DNA of 47,530 nt, from contig JASEFN010000003.1 in assembly GCA_030018355.1 (NCBI GenBank), positions 1 to 47,530 on the forward strand, in the 5' to 3' direction. The stretch is from Caldisericia bacterium. Lineage in GTDB: Bacteria > Caldisericota > Caldisericia > B22-G15. The translations under genes and the position numbers were made by a program. The notes beneath the pieces are model-generated. The model worked only from the letters and a program-made list of their open reading frames with translations. It did no database searches and was not told the DNA's origin. The stretch's first letter is position 1, and the number at the start of each line of letters is the position of its first letter. Shown here in pieces: positions 8,627-16,949 of this stretch.

Positions 8627-9898
8627 ATGTGGAGTCTTTTGAAAAATGCGCTTAGAATAAAAGAATTAAGAGGAAGAATAATTTTTACACTTTTTATGTT
8701 TGCTCTTTTTAGATTAGGAACCTTTATTCCTGTTCCAGGAGTAAATAGAGATCTCTTGAAAGATGCTGTAACCCAAGGTGGGCTTTTGAGTTTGATTGAT
8801 ATTTTTGCTGGTGGAGGACTTTCAAACTTTTCAATTTTTGCACTTGGTGTTTTTCCTTATATTAACGCATCAATTATTATGCAACTTTTAGGTGCTATTT
8901 TCCCCAAACTTGAAGAACTAATGAGAGAAGGCGGTGAAGAAGGAAGAAGAAAAATTGCAATGTGGACAAAGTACCTCACATTTTTCCTTGCTTTAATTGA
9001 GGCTGGTGCTCTTTTAATTACTTTTTCAAACCAAGGTTTTGTTACTGCAAAAGGACTTCTCTCTCAATTTACGATAATTTTAACTTTAGTTGCAGGAACT
9101 TATGTGCTTTTCTGGATGGGAGAAACGATAACAGAAAAGGGAATTGGAAATGGAGTTTCGCTTATAATTTTTGCTGGAGTTATTAGTAGAATTCCCGTAG
9201 GAGTTGGTGAAATTGTCAGATTATATGGAAAAACAGGTGGTATAACTCTTCCTCAAATTATCTTTACTATTTTAGGATTTCTTGCTATTCTTCTTGGGAT
9301 TTTATATCTTTATCAATCTGAAAGAAGAGTACCGGTTCAATATGCTAAAAGAATAGTTGGAAGGAGAATGTATGGTGGTCAATCAACATATATTCCTTTA
9401 AGGTTAATTCAGGCAGGAATACTACCAATTATTTTTGCTTCAGCATTTTTAACTTTTCCAGCAACAATTGGTCAATTTTTCCCTGGTACATGGATTGATG
9501 CTATAGGTAAAGCATTAACTAAATCAAATTCATTTTGGTATAATTTATTTTTCTTCTTATTTGTTGTATTCTTCACTTATTTCTATACTGAAATTTCATT
9601 TAATCCAAATGAACTATCTGAAAATCTTAAAAAATGGGGAGGATTTATTCCAGGAGTAAGACCAGGAGAAGCAACAACACAATACATAGCAAGAATTATT
9701 AATAGAGTTACATTTCCATCTGCTTTAATTCTTGGTTTAATTGCAATTGTTCCTAACTTTTTCTTTGGCGCAACTCAGATTAGAGCATTTTATTTTGGTG
9801 GTACATCAATTCTAATTATAATTGGTGTTGCACTTGAAACAATTCAACAAATTGATGCCTATGTTAAAATGCGTCATTACGAGGGTCTTTTGAAGTGA
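8627..9898 (+). CDS. secY: Preprotein translocase subunit SecY
   Basis: A 423-residue integral membrane protein with ten hydrophobic segments, the channel of the Sec translocon. Conserved features include RIIFTLFMFALFRLGTFIPV (first segment), the plug region with GGLSNFSIFALGVFPYINAS, the cytoplasmic loop SERRVPVQYAKR, and the C-terminal loop FIPGVRPGEATTQYI. Placement after rplO and before adk matches the spc operon of Firmicutes. It follows rplO by 4 nt and its stop overlaps adk (TGATG). Confidence 0.98.
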   Translation: MWSLLKNALRIKELRGRIIFTLFMFALFRLGTFIPVPGVNRDLLKDAVTQGGLLSLIDIFAGGGLSNFSIFALGVFPYINASIIMQLLGAIFPKLEELMREGGEEGRRKIAMWTKYLTFFLALIEAGALLITFSNQGFVTAKGLLSQFTIILTLVAGTYVLFWMGETITEKGIGNGVSLIIFAGVISRIPVGVGEIVRLYGKTGGITLPQIIFTILGFLAILLGILYLYQSERRVPVQYAKRIVGRRMYGGQSTYIPLRLIQAGILPIIFASAFLTFPATIGQFFPGTWIDAIGKALTKSNSFWYNLFFFLFVVFFTYFYTEISFNPNELSENLKKWGGFIPGVRPGEATTQYIARIINRVTFPSALILGLIAIVPNFFFGATQIRAFYFGGTSILIIIGVALETIQQIDAYVKMRHYEGLLK

Positions 9899-10557
9899 TG
9901 ATAATTATACTTCTTGGAAATGTTGGTGTAGGAAAAGGAACGCAAGGAAAACTCATTATGAAAAAATACAATATTCCATATTTCGCAACTGGTGATATCT
10001 TTAGAGAAAATATTGAAAAGAGTACTCCTTTAGGAGTTAAAGTGAAAGAGATAGTTAGACAAGGAAAACTTGTAAGTGATGAACTTGTAAATGAGATAGT
10101 TTTTGATAAAATAAATAATTTGGAAAATTTTATACTTGATGGATATCCAAGAACTTTAAATCAGGCTTTGGCCTTTGAAAATTTTTTAAAAGAGAAAAAC
10201 AAAGAAGTTAATATTGTTCTTTATATTGATGTTCCAGAGGAGATAATTATTAAAAGGTTATCTGGTAGAAGAATATGTCCTAAATGTGGTAGGATTTACA
10301 ATATCTACTTAGACAAACCAAAAAAAGATGAAATATGTGATTTTGATGGAGAAAAACTTGTGACTCGAGAAGATGATAAAGTTGATGTTATTCAAAAAAG
10401 AATTGATGAATTTAAACAAAAAACTTATCCTTTAGTTGAATTCTATGAAAAAAGGATGAAACTTTGCAGAATTAATGGAAATAGAGAAGTTAACGAAGTT
10501 TTTAATGATATTTCAAAGATTATAGATGATTATATTGAAAAGCAAAAGAGAAATTGA
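9898..10557 (+). CDS. adk: Adenylate kinase, zinc-binding long form
   Basis: A 219-residue adenylate kinase (ATP + AMP to 2 ADP). The P-loop at residues 7-14 reads GNVGVGKG rather than the common GPPGAGKG. The AMP site YFATGDIFR and the LDGYPRT motif are present. The LID domain has C127-x2-C130-x16-C147-x2-D150, the Cys3-Asp zinc pattern known from Bacillus. The ATG at 9898 is chosen; a GTG one codon earlier would give the same protein plus one residue. It overlaps map by 32 nt. Confidence 0.96.
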   Translation: MIIILLGNVGVGKGTQGKLIMKKYNIPYFATGDIFRENIEKSTPLGVKVKEIVRQGKLVSDELVNEIVFDKINNLENFILDGYPRTLNQALAFENFLKEKNKEVNIVLYIDVPEEIIIKRLSGRRICPKCGRIYNIYLDKPKKDEICDFDGEKLVTREDDKVDVIQKRIDEFKQKTYPLVEFYEKRMKLCRINGNREVNEVFNDISKIIDDYIEKQKRN

Positions 10558-11287
10558 AATTATGAGAGAGGCAGGAATTATTTTGTATGAGATAATGGAT
10601 CAACTAAAAGATATGGTTAAAGAAGGAGTTTCTGCTTTTGAACTTGATAAGTTTGCTGAAGAGAGAATTGTTTCTTATGGTGCAGTTCCTGCTTTTAAAG
10701 GATATAGAGGTTATCCATATTCAATATGTATCTCTATTAATGAAGAGGTAATTCATGGATTTCCGCTTAAAGAAAAAGTTTTTAAAAATGGAGATCTTGT
10801 ATCTTTAGATTTAGGATTAATGTATAAAGGATATTACTCTGATATGGCTTATACTGTTCCAGTTGGTGAAATTGATGAAGATAAAAAGAAATTAATTGAG
10901 TTTGGTGAAAGAGTCATGTATAAAGCAATTTCTATTGCACAGATAGGGAATAGAATTGGAGATATATCTAATACAATTGAACTTAATTCGAAAAGTTTTG
11001 GTTATTCAGTTGTAAAAGAATTTATTGGCCATGGAATAGGAAGAAAATTACATGAAGAACCAGAGGTACCAAACTTTGGAGAGAAAAACAGTGGTCCATA
11101 TATAAAAGAAGGTATGACTTTTGCTATTGAACCTATGATATGTATGGGAAGTGGAGAAGTTTATGTAGATAAAGATGGTTGGACTGTTAAAACAAAAGAT
11201 GGTAAACCTGCTGTTCACTTTGAACATACAATTGCTATTACAAAGAGTGGTCCAATAATTTTAACTTCACCTGAGGAGATAAGATGA
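10526..11287 (+). CDS. map: Type I methionine aminopeptidase
   Basis: A 253-residue MetAP that removes the initiator methionine from new proteins. Metal ligands are visible: D95 and D106 (SLDLGLMYKGYYSDMAYT), H169 (GHGIG), E202 (FAIEPM) and E233 (HFEHTI). No insert domain or N-terminal zinc finger is present, so it is the short type I form. The start at 10526 gives MIILKSKREIEIMREAG, the usual family opening, although it overlaps the end of adk by 32 nt. The order adk-map-infA-rpmJ matches Bacilli. Confidence 0.96.
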   Translation: MIILKSKREIEIMREAGIILYEIMDQLKDMVKEGVSAFELDKFAEERIVSYGAVPAFKGYRGYPYSICISINEEVIHGFPLKEKVFKNGDLVSLDLGLMYKGYYSDMAYTVPVGEIDEDKKKLIEFGERVMYKAISIAQIGNRIGDISNTIELNSKSFGYSVVKEFIGHGIGRKLHEEPEVPNFGEKNSGPYIKEGMTFAIEPMICMGSGEVYVDKDGWTVKTKDGKPAVHFEHTIAITKSGPIILTSPEEIR

Positions 11288-11502
11288 AAGACAAAGAGTA
11301 TATTGAAGTTGAAGGAGTTGTAGTAGAAGCACTTCCTGATATGCACTTTAAAGTTAAATTACCAAATGGAAAAATTATAAAAGCATTTGTAAGTGGGAAA
11401 ATGAGATTAAATTCTATTCGAGTTCTTCCTGGGGACAAGGTTAGGATTCAGATTTCAAAATATGACCCAACCCAGGGAAGAATAGTATATAGAATTTCTT
11501 AA
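11284..11502 (+). CDS. infA: Translation initiation factor IF-1
   Basis: A 72-residue OB-fold protein of standard IF-1 length. It carries [59 protein letters not shown] and ends YRIS. IF-1 occupies the ribosomal A site during initiation. The ATG overlaps the map stop by 4 nt (ATGA), after GAGGAGATAAG. Confidence 0.97.
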   Translation: MKDKEYIEVEGVVVEALPDMHFKVKLPNGKIIKAFVSGKMRLNSIRVLPGDKVRIQISKYDPTQGRIVYRIS

Positions 11503-11513
11503 AGGAGGAAATA

Positions 11514-11627
11514 ATGAAAGTTAGATCATCTGTTAAGAGAATTTGTCCTAAGTGTAAAGTTATAAAAAGAAAGGGAAGAGTTATGATTATTTGCTCTAAC
11601 CCTAAACATAAACAAAAACAAGGTTAA
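11514..11627 (+). CDS. rpmJ: 50S ribosomal protein L36, zinc-binding form
   Basis: A 37-codon gene read directly from the sequence. The product begins [20 protein letters not shown] and ends NPKHKQKQG. Zinc ligands are C11, C14, C27 and H32 (C-x2-C-x12-C-x4-H), the C+ form. It has an AAAGGAGGAA ribosome-binding site and lies between infA and rpsM, its standard place. Confidence 0.97.
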   Translation: MKVRSSVKRICPKCKVIKRKGRVMIICSNPKHKQKQG

Positions 11628-11637
11628 GGAGGTAAAA

Positions 11638-12000
11638 GTGGCAAGAGTTGTTGGAGTTGATTTGCCTAAAAACAAAAGAATAGATATTGCATTAACTTAT
11701 ATTTATGGAATTGGTTTATCAAGAGCAAAAGAAATAATTAAAAATTTAAACATTGATCCTAATAAAAAAGTTAAAGATCTTACTCCAGAAGAGATAAATA
11801 ATTTAAACGATTATATTCCAAAACACTATAAAGTTGAAGGTGATTTAAGAAAAGAGATTGCTTCAAATATTAAAAGATTAATTGACATAAACTGTTACAG
11901 AGGATATAGACATAAAAGAGGACTTCCTGTTAGAGGTCAAAGGACAAGAACAAATGCAAGAACAAGAAAAGGTCCAAGAAAAACTGTTGGTAGTAAATAA
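11638..12000 (+). CDS. rpsM: 30S ribosomal protein S13, GTG start
   Basis: A 120-residue S13 starting with GTG at 11638 ([20 protein letters not shown]), 5 nt after AAGGAGGT. Helix-two-turns-helix motif [13 protein letters not shown] and the C-terminal rRNA/tRNA-contacting tail [20 protein letters not shown] are clear. It contacts S19 and P-site tRNA and begins the alpha-operon part of the cluster. Confidence 0.97.
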   Translation: MARVVGVDLPKNKRIDIALTYIYGIGLSRAKEIIKNLNIDPNKKVKDLTPEEINNLNDYIPKHYKVEGDLRKEIASNIKRLIDINCYRGYRHKRGLPVRGQRTRTNARTRKGPRKTVGSK

Positions 12001-12013
12001 AGGAGGATAAAGG

Positions 12014-12388
12014 ATGGCTAAGACAAAGAAAAAAAGAAGAGTAGATGAAAATGTGAATGTGTATATAAATTCAACATTTAACAACACAATTGTTACAGTT
12101 ACTGATAAAGATGGTAATGTAATTACTTGGGGATCTGCAGGAACCAGTGGTTTTAAAGGAACCAAAAAAGGAACTCCATTTGCTGCTCAAGTTGCTGCAG
12201 AAAATGTTGCAAAAAAAGTTAGTATGCTTGGTGCAAAATATGCTGATGTTTTTGTTAAAGGTCCTGGCCCTGGAAGAGAAACTGCAGTAAGAGCACTTCA
12301 AACAGGAGGTCTTATTGTTAAATCCATTAAAGACATTACACCAATTCCACATAATGGTTGTAGACCACCAAAAAGAAGGAGAGTATAA
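12014..12388 (+). CDS. rpsK: 30S ribosomal protein S11
   Basis: A 124-residue S11 with [56 protein letters not shown] and the C-terminal [18 protein letters not shown]. It lies on the 30S platform near the mRNA exit. The AAAGGAGGATAAAGG leader gives a strong ribosome-binding site. The gap to rpsM is 13 nt. Confidence 0.98.
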   Translation: MAKTKKKRRVDENVNVYINSTFNNTIVTVTDKDGNVITWGSAGTSGFKGTKKGTPFAAQVAAENVAKKVSMLGAKYADVFVKGPGPGRETAVRALQTGGLIVKSIKDITPIPHNGCRPPKRRRV

Positions 12389-12402
12389 GGAGGTATTAAG
12401 AT

Positions 12403-13029
12403 ATGGCTAAGATAACTAAACCAAAATGTAGAATATGTAGAAGATTAGGAGTTAAACTTTTTCTAAAAGGTGAAAGATGTTATTCAAGAAAGTGTGCACT
12501 TGAGAGAAAATTTTCACCTCCTGGTGTTCAAGGAATGAGAAGAAAAGCAAAACCATCAGACTATGCAATTCACCTTTGGGAAAAACAGAAATTAAGAAAA
12601 ATTTATGGAGTTATGGAAAGACAATTTAAACTTTACTTTGAAAGAGCAAATGCACAAAGAAAAATTCCAACTGGTGAGAAACTTCTTGAACTCCTTGAGA
12701 GAAGATTAGACAATGTTATCTTTAGAGGAGGTCTTGCAATTTCAAGATCCTCTGCAAGACAACTTGTAAATCACGGTCATGTAAAAGTAAATGGAAAAAC
12801 AGTAAATATACCTTCATATGAAGTAAAACCAGGAGACATAATTGAATTAAAGCCAAAAGCAAGAAATATTCCTCAAGTTATTCAAGCAATTGAGACAAGA
12901 TCATTTGTTCCTTCATGGCTTTCTACAGATTTTGATAATTTAAAAATCACTGTAAACTCAATCCCAACAAGAGATCAAATAGATACTCCAATCAAAGAGG
13001 AACTTGTTGTTGAGTTCTATTCTAAATAG
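12403..13029 (+). CDS. rpsD: 30S ribosomal protein S4, zinc-binding form
   Basis: A 208-residue S4. The N-terminus has C9-x2-C12-x13-C26-x4-C31, the C+ zinc form. The S4 RNA-binding domain follows (LERRLDNVIFRGGLAISRSS, then ARQLVNHGHVKVNGK). S4 initiates 30S assembly and, with S5, affects decoding accuracy. A GGAGGTATTAAG site precedes the ATG. Next to rpoA, as in most bacteria. Confidence 0.97.
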   Translation: MAKITKPKCRICRRLGVKLFLKGERCYSRKCALERKFSPPGVQGMRRKAKPSDYAIHLWEKQKLRKIYGVMERQFKLYFERANAQRKIPTGEKLLELLERRLDNVIFRGGLAISRSSARQLVNHGHVKVNGKTVNIPSYEVKPGDIIELKPKARNIPQVIQAIETRSFVPSWLSTDFDNLKITVNSIPTRDQIDTPIKEELVVEFYSK

Positions 13030-13037
13030 GAGTTAAT

Positions 13038-14165
13038 ATGGAATATTTAGCAGGCAAACCTAAAATTAAAATTTTAGAAGATAATAATAATTATTTAAAA
13101 GTAGTAATTGATCCACTTTATAGAGGTTATGGAATCACAATTGGAAATGCTTTAAGAAGAGTTCTCCTTTCATCTATTACAGGATATGGAGTATATGCAA
13201 TTGAAATTAAAGGAATAACTCATGAATTTACAACTATTCCATATGTATATGAAGATGTTCCTCAAATAATTTATAATATTAAACAACTTGTTTTAAAAGG
13301 AAATCTTGAAAGAGACAAACTTCACCTTCATGTTAAAGGAGAAAAAGAAGTAAAAGCAAAAGATATTGATCCAAATCCAAACATAGAAATTGTAAATCCT
13401 GATTTACACCTTTTTACTATAACTGATAAAAAGGGTGAAGTTGAGATGCTTCTTTATGTTAAAAGAGGTTTTGGATATCTACTTGATTCAGAAAATAAAG
13501 AGCCAGGATTTCCAATTGATACAATTTTTATTGATACAAATTTCTCTCCAGTAAAAAAAGTAAATTTTGAAGTTTCTTCTTCAGATGTCGCTCCCTTCCC
13601 AAAGAGAGAAAAATTAACTCTTGAAATTTGGACAAATGGAGCATTAACTCCAAGAGAATCAGTAAAGGAAGCAATAAATATTCTTAATTACTATATGGGA
13701 ATTCTTTCAGAACTTAAAGTTGAAGAGGAGAAAAAAGAGATTAGTGTTGAGTTATTGCCTTTATCAACAAAAGTAAAGAAAGTTTTAATAAGTGAAGGTA
13801 TTGAAACTTTATCACAACTTAAAAAAGAGTTTCTATCTGGTGGTCTTAAAGATTTGAAAGGTATTGGTGAAAAATATCTTTCTGAAATTGAAGATGTTTT
13901 AAAAAATTATAGTGAGGAAGCAGAAGAAGAAAGTATTTTAAATAGATCTATTGAAGAAGTTGCAACTGAACTTTCTATTTCTATGGATGATTTAAATGTT
14001 TTAAAACTTGGAGGAGTGAAAACCTTAAAAGATTTAATTAAACTTTCTCATGATGATCTTTTATCTGAAAAATTCAATTTATCTTCAAAAGTTGTAAAAA
14101 AGATTGAAAATAGATTAAAAAAATGGAATTTATCTTTAAGAAAGGAGATAAGCGATGAGGCATAA
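13038..14165 (+). CDS. rpoA: RNA polymerase alpha subunit with two C-terminal domains
   Basis: A 375-residue alpha subunit, about 45-60 longer than usual. The N-terminal assembly domain (1 to about 228) is canonical: GYGITIGNALRRVLLSSITG, NGALTPRESVKEA. Instead of one C-terminal domain there are two alpha-CTD-like helix-hairpin-helix units. Unit one (about 239-289) has K245 at the E. coli R265 position and keeps G277, K279 and E283 (equivalents of G296, K298, E302). Unit two (about 311-367) aligns over 22 residues to the R265 region and ends in the typical WNLSL, but has D317 for R265, while N320 matches N268. An acidic linker (292-299) lies between them. It overlaps rplQ by 11 nt. Confidence 0.96.
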   Translation: MEYLAGKPKIKILEDNNNYLKVVIDPLYRGYGITIGNALRRVLLSSITGYGVYAIEIKGITHEFTTIPYVYEDVPQIIYNIKQLVLKGNLERDKLHLHVKGEKEVKAKDIDPNPNIEIVNPDLHLFTITDKKGEVEMLLYVKRGFGYLLDSENKEPGFPIDTIFIDTNFSPVKKVNFEVSSSDVAPFPKREKLTLEIWTNGALTPRESVKEAINILNYYMGILSELKVEEEKKEISVELLPLSTKVKKVLISEGIETLSQLKKEFLSGGLKDLKGIGEKYLSEIEDVLKNYSEEAEEESILNRSIEEVATELSISMDDLNVLKLGGVKTLKDLIKLSHDDLLSEKFNLSSKVVKKIENRLKKWNLSLRKEISDEA

Positions 14166-14508
14166 AGTTGGTTATAGAAAGTTGAATAGATATCCATCTC
14201 ATAGAAAAATGATGTTGAGAAATTTAGTTACCTCTCTTATTTTAAAGGAAAAAATTATAACCACAGAAGCAAGAGCAAAAGAAGCAAGAAAAATTGCAGA
14301 TAAAATTATAAATCTTGCTAAAAAAGATACACTTCATGCAAAAAGACAAATTTATTCGATTCTACTTTCAAAAGAGGCAGGTAAACATTTAGAAGAGATA
14401 AAAGATAAATTTGAAGGAAGAGATGGTGGTTATACAAGAATTGTACCCTTAGGAGAAAGGAGAGGAGACGGAGCTAAATTAGTAGTACTTGAACTTGTTA
14501 AAGAGTGA
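14155..14508 (+). CDS. rplQ: 50S ribosomal protein L17
   Basis: A 117-residue L17 with RHKVGYRKLNRYPSHRKMML, NLVTSLILKEKIITTEARAK, EARKIADKIINLAKK and a C-terminal GGYTRIVPLGERRGDGA block. It lies near the tunnel exit. The ATG lies inside the rpoA end, with AAAGGAGATAAGCG as ribosome-binding site, and its stop overlaps the GTG of ecfA1 by 4 nt. Confidence 0.97.
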   Translation: MRHKVGYRKLNRYPSHRKMMLRNLVTSLILKEKIITTEARAKEARKIADKIINLAKKDTLHAKRQIYSILLSKEAGKHLEEIKDKFEGRDGGYTRIVPLGERRGDGAKLVVLELVKE

Positions 14509-15335
14509 TTGAACTTAAAAATATTTACTTCTCTTATTTTGTTCCTGAGAAGGTTGATGTTTTAAAAAACATCAACTTAAAAATTAATAAAGGTGAATTT
14601 ATATCAATAATCGGAAAGAATGGTTCTGGTAAATCTACCCTTGGTAGAATTATTTCTTTTTTATTAGAACCAACTCAGGGTGAAATTTTATTTGATGGAA
14701 AAAAGGTTAAAAGTGAAATTGATTATCTTGAAATAAGAAAAAAGATTGGAATGGTTTTTCAAAATCCTGATAATCAAATTGTATCTCAAATTGTTGAGGA
14801 AGATGTTGCTTTTGGATTAGAGAATTTAAACTATGATGAGGAAACTATAAAAAAGAAGGTTGAGGAGGTTTTACTTGAAGTTGACCTTCTTGAAGAAAGA
14901 AGGTTTCCTCCTCACTTTCTTTCTGGAGGGCAAAGACAAAAACTCGCAATTGCTGGAATACTTGTAATGGAACCAGAATATATTGTTTTAGATGAACCAA
15001 CTTCTTTGCTTGATCCAAAAGGAAGGGGGGATGTTATCAAATTAATAACAAGATTAAATAAAAAGGGGATAACCATAATTCTAATAACTCATAGAATGGA
15101 AGAAGCGATGCTGGGTGATAAAGTTTATGTTTTAAATGATGGTGAAATTGTTATGTCAGGAGAACCAGAATATGTTTTTACAAAAGTTGAATTTTTAAGA
15201 AATATTGGTCTTTCTGTTCCACCGTTAACATATCTTTCTTATTTATTGAAAAATGAAGGAATGCCAATTGAGGTTAAGTTATGGAATATAAAGGAGTTGA
15301 AGGAAGAACTCCTGCAATTGAAATTAAGAATTTAA
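14505..15335 (+). CDS. ecfA1: ECF transporter ATPase EcfA1
   Basis: A 276-residue ABC ATPase. Walker A GKNGSGKS (37-44), Q-loop VFQNPDNQ, signature LSGGQ (139-143) and Walker B YIVLDEP (159-165) are all intact. It begins IELKNIYFSY at a GTG overlapping the rplQ stop (GTGA). With EcfA2 and EcfT it forms the energy-coupling module that powers uptake of vitamins or metals through separate substrate-binding S proteins. The location after rplQ is the conserved Firmicutes position of a group II (shared) ECF module. No S gene is in the window. Confidence 0.93.
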   Translation: MIELKNIYFSYFVPEKVDVLKNINLKINKGEFISIIGKNGSGKSTLGRIISFLLEPTQGEILFDGKKVKSEIDYLEIRKKIGMVFQNPDNQIVSQIVEEDVAFGLENLNYDEETIKKKVEEVLLEVDLLEERRFPPHFLSGGQRQKLAIAGILVMEPEYIVLDEPTSLLDPKGRGDVIKLITRLNKKGITIILITHRMEEAMLGDKVYVLNDGEIVMSGEPEYVFTKVEFLRNIGLSVPPLTYLSYLLKNEGMPIEVKLWNIKELKEELLQLKLRI

Positions 15336-16159
15336 CATACACATATTCAAAAGGTCTTCCTTATGAAAAAGAAGCAATAAGAGATATTAATATGATAGTT
15401 TATGAAGGAGAAGCAATTGGAATTTTAGGCCATACAGGAAGTGGAAAATCAACATTAATTCAACATCTTAATGGTATACTTCTTCCACAACAAGGAGAAG
15501 TTAAAATTTTCGGGGAAACTATTAAAAATGATAAAAAATTTTTAAAAAATTTAAGAAGAATTGTTGGAATAGTTTTTCAATTTCCAGAAGATGAACTTTT
15601 TGCTGAAACAGTTTATGAAGATATTGCTTTTGGACCTAAAAATCTAGGTTTAAATGATGATGAAATAAGAATAAGAGTTTTAAATTCAATTAAAGAGGTT
15701 GGGCTAGATGAGAGTTATCTTGAGAGGTCTCCATTTTCATTATCCGGTGGTGAAAAAAGAAGAGTTGCAATTGCTTGTATTTTATCAATGGAGCCAAAAA
15801 TACTTGTTTTAGATGAACCAACATCGGGTTTAGATCCAATAGGAAGAGAAGATATTATTTCTTTAATTAAAAAACTAAAAGATGAAAGAAAAGTTACAAT
15901 AATTATGATTTCTCATTCAATGGAAGATATTGTTCAATTTATTGATAGGGTTTACATATTAAATAATGGAAGAGTTGTTTTAGAAGGCAAAACAGATGAA
16001 GTTTTTAAAAATAAAGAATTATTAGAAAATTATGATCTCTCTGTACCAGAATTGTTTCAATTGGGAGAAGAGTTAAAAAAAGAGGGTTTTATTATTAACT
16101 CATCTTTTAAAGATTTTGAAATTGCAAAAAAAGAAATATTAAGGAACTTTTATGATTAG
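15281..16159 (+). CDS. ecfA2: ECF transporter ATPase EcfA2
   Basis: A 292-residue partner ATPase. It has Walker A GHTGSGKS (50-57), Q-loop VFQFPEDELF, signature LSGGE (154-158) and Walker B ILVLDEP (174-180). The ATG at 15281 is the only reasonable start before the family core (IEIKNLTYTY) and creates an unusually long 55-nt overlap with ecfA1. The residues between ATG and the core (2-12) are not obviously conserved. It forms a heterodimer with EcfA1. It overlaps ecfT by 8 nt. Confidence 0.93.
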   Translation: MEYKGVEGRTPAIEIKNLTYTYSKGLPYEKEAIRDINMIVYEGEAIGILGHTGSGKSTLIQHLNGILLPQQGEVKIFGETIKNDKKFLKNLRRIVGIVFQFPEDELFAETVYEDIAFGPKNLGLNDDEIRIRVLNSIKEVGLDESYLERSPFSLSGGEKRRVAIACILSMEPKILVLDEPTSGLDPIGREDIISLIKKLKDERKVTIIMISHSMEDIVQFIDRVYILNNGRVVLEGKTDEVFKNKELLENYDLSVPELFQLGEELKKEGFIINSSFKDFEIAKKEILRNFYD

Positions 16160-16949
16160 TAAAGATTCAATCGTAATTGGACAATATTATCCAGGTTTTG
16201 GCTTTTTATACACAATTGATCCAAGAGCAAAGATTATTTCTTTTCTTTTCCTCATGATTATGATATTTGTTTACAAAACTATAACTTCATTCATTCCAAT
16301 TTTTATTTTAATAATGTCCTTTTTTATATTATCAAGAATTCCACTAAAACATGTTTTAAAGGGTTTAAAACCAATTTTTATTCTTCTTATTATAACTATT
16401 TTCTTCCACTTTTTCTTTACACCTGGAAAATCTCTTCTTAATTTGTTTTTTTTGAAATTGACTTATGAAGGTTTAACAAGGGGAATATTTATTGGAACAA
16501 GACTTATCCTTTTAATTTTTATTTCATCAATTTTAACTTTTACCACATCTCCTCTTGAATTAACAAGAGGATTAGAATTTTTAACACTTCCATTAAACAA
16601 AATTGGTTTTCCCTCATCTGAAATCATTATGATGATAACAATTGCTTTACGTTTTATCCCAGTTCTTGTAGAAGAAGCAGATAGAATTATTGTTGCTCAA
16701 ATAAGTAGAGGTGCAAATTTATATGAAGGAAATATTATTAAAAGGTCAAAAAATTTAATTCCAATACTTATTCCACTTTTCATCTCTGCTTTTAGAAGAG
16801 CAGAAGATCTTGCAATTGCAATGGAGGTTAGATGTTTTCAACCAGGAAAGAAAAGAACATACATGAGACGTCTTATCTGGCATAAAAGTGATACAATTTT
16901 TCTTATATTAATTCTTTTTCTTGGAGTTTTATCTTATTTCATAAAATGA
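16152..16949 (+). CDS. ecfT: ECF transporter transmembrane subunit EcfT
   Basis: A 265-residue membrane protein with about five to six hydrophobic segments, opening IGQYYPGFGFLYTIDPRAKI, typical of EcfT (CbiQ family). The two coupling-helix motifs that dock on the ATPases are at 185-187 (SRG in AQISRGANLYEG) and 226-228 (VRC in AMEVRCFQPGKKRT). The second has the central arginine but not the textbook Ala-Arg-Gly. It overlaps ecfA2 by 8 nt and truA by 4 nt. Confidence 0.92.
   Translation: MISKDSIVIGQYYPGFGFLYTIDPRAKIISFLFLMIMIFVYKTITSFIPIFILIMSFFILSRIPLKHVLKGLKPIFILLIITIFFHFFFTPGKSLLNLFFLKLTYEGLTRGIFIGTRLILLIFISSILTFTTSPLELTRGLEFLTLPLNKIGFPSSEIIMMITIALRFIPVLVEEADRIIVAQISRGANLYEGNIIKRSKNLIPILIPLFISAFRRAEDLAIAMEVRCFQPGKKRTYMRRLIWHKSDTIFLILILFLGVLSYFIK

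Noticed and set aside
14480-14520. Riboswitch controlling the ECF module
   Set aside because: There is no untranslated space: ecfA1 starts inside the rplQ stop codon.
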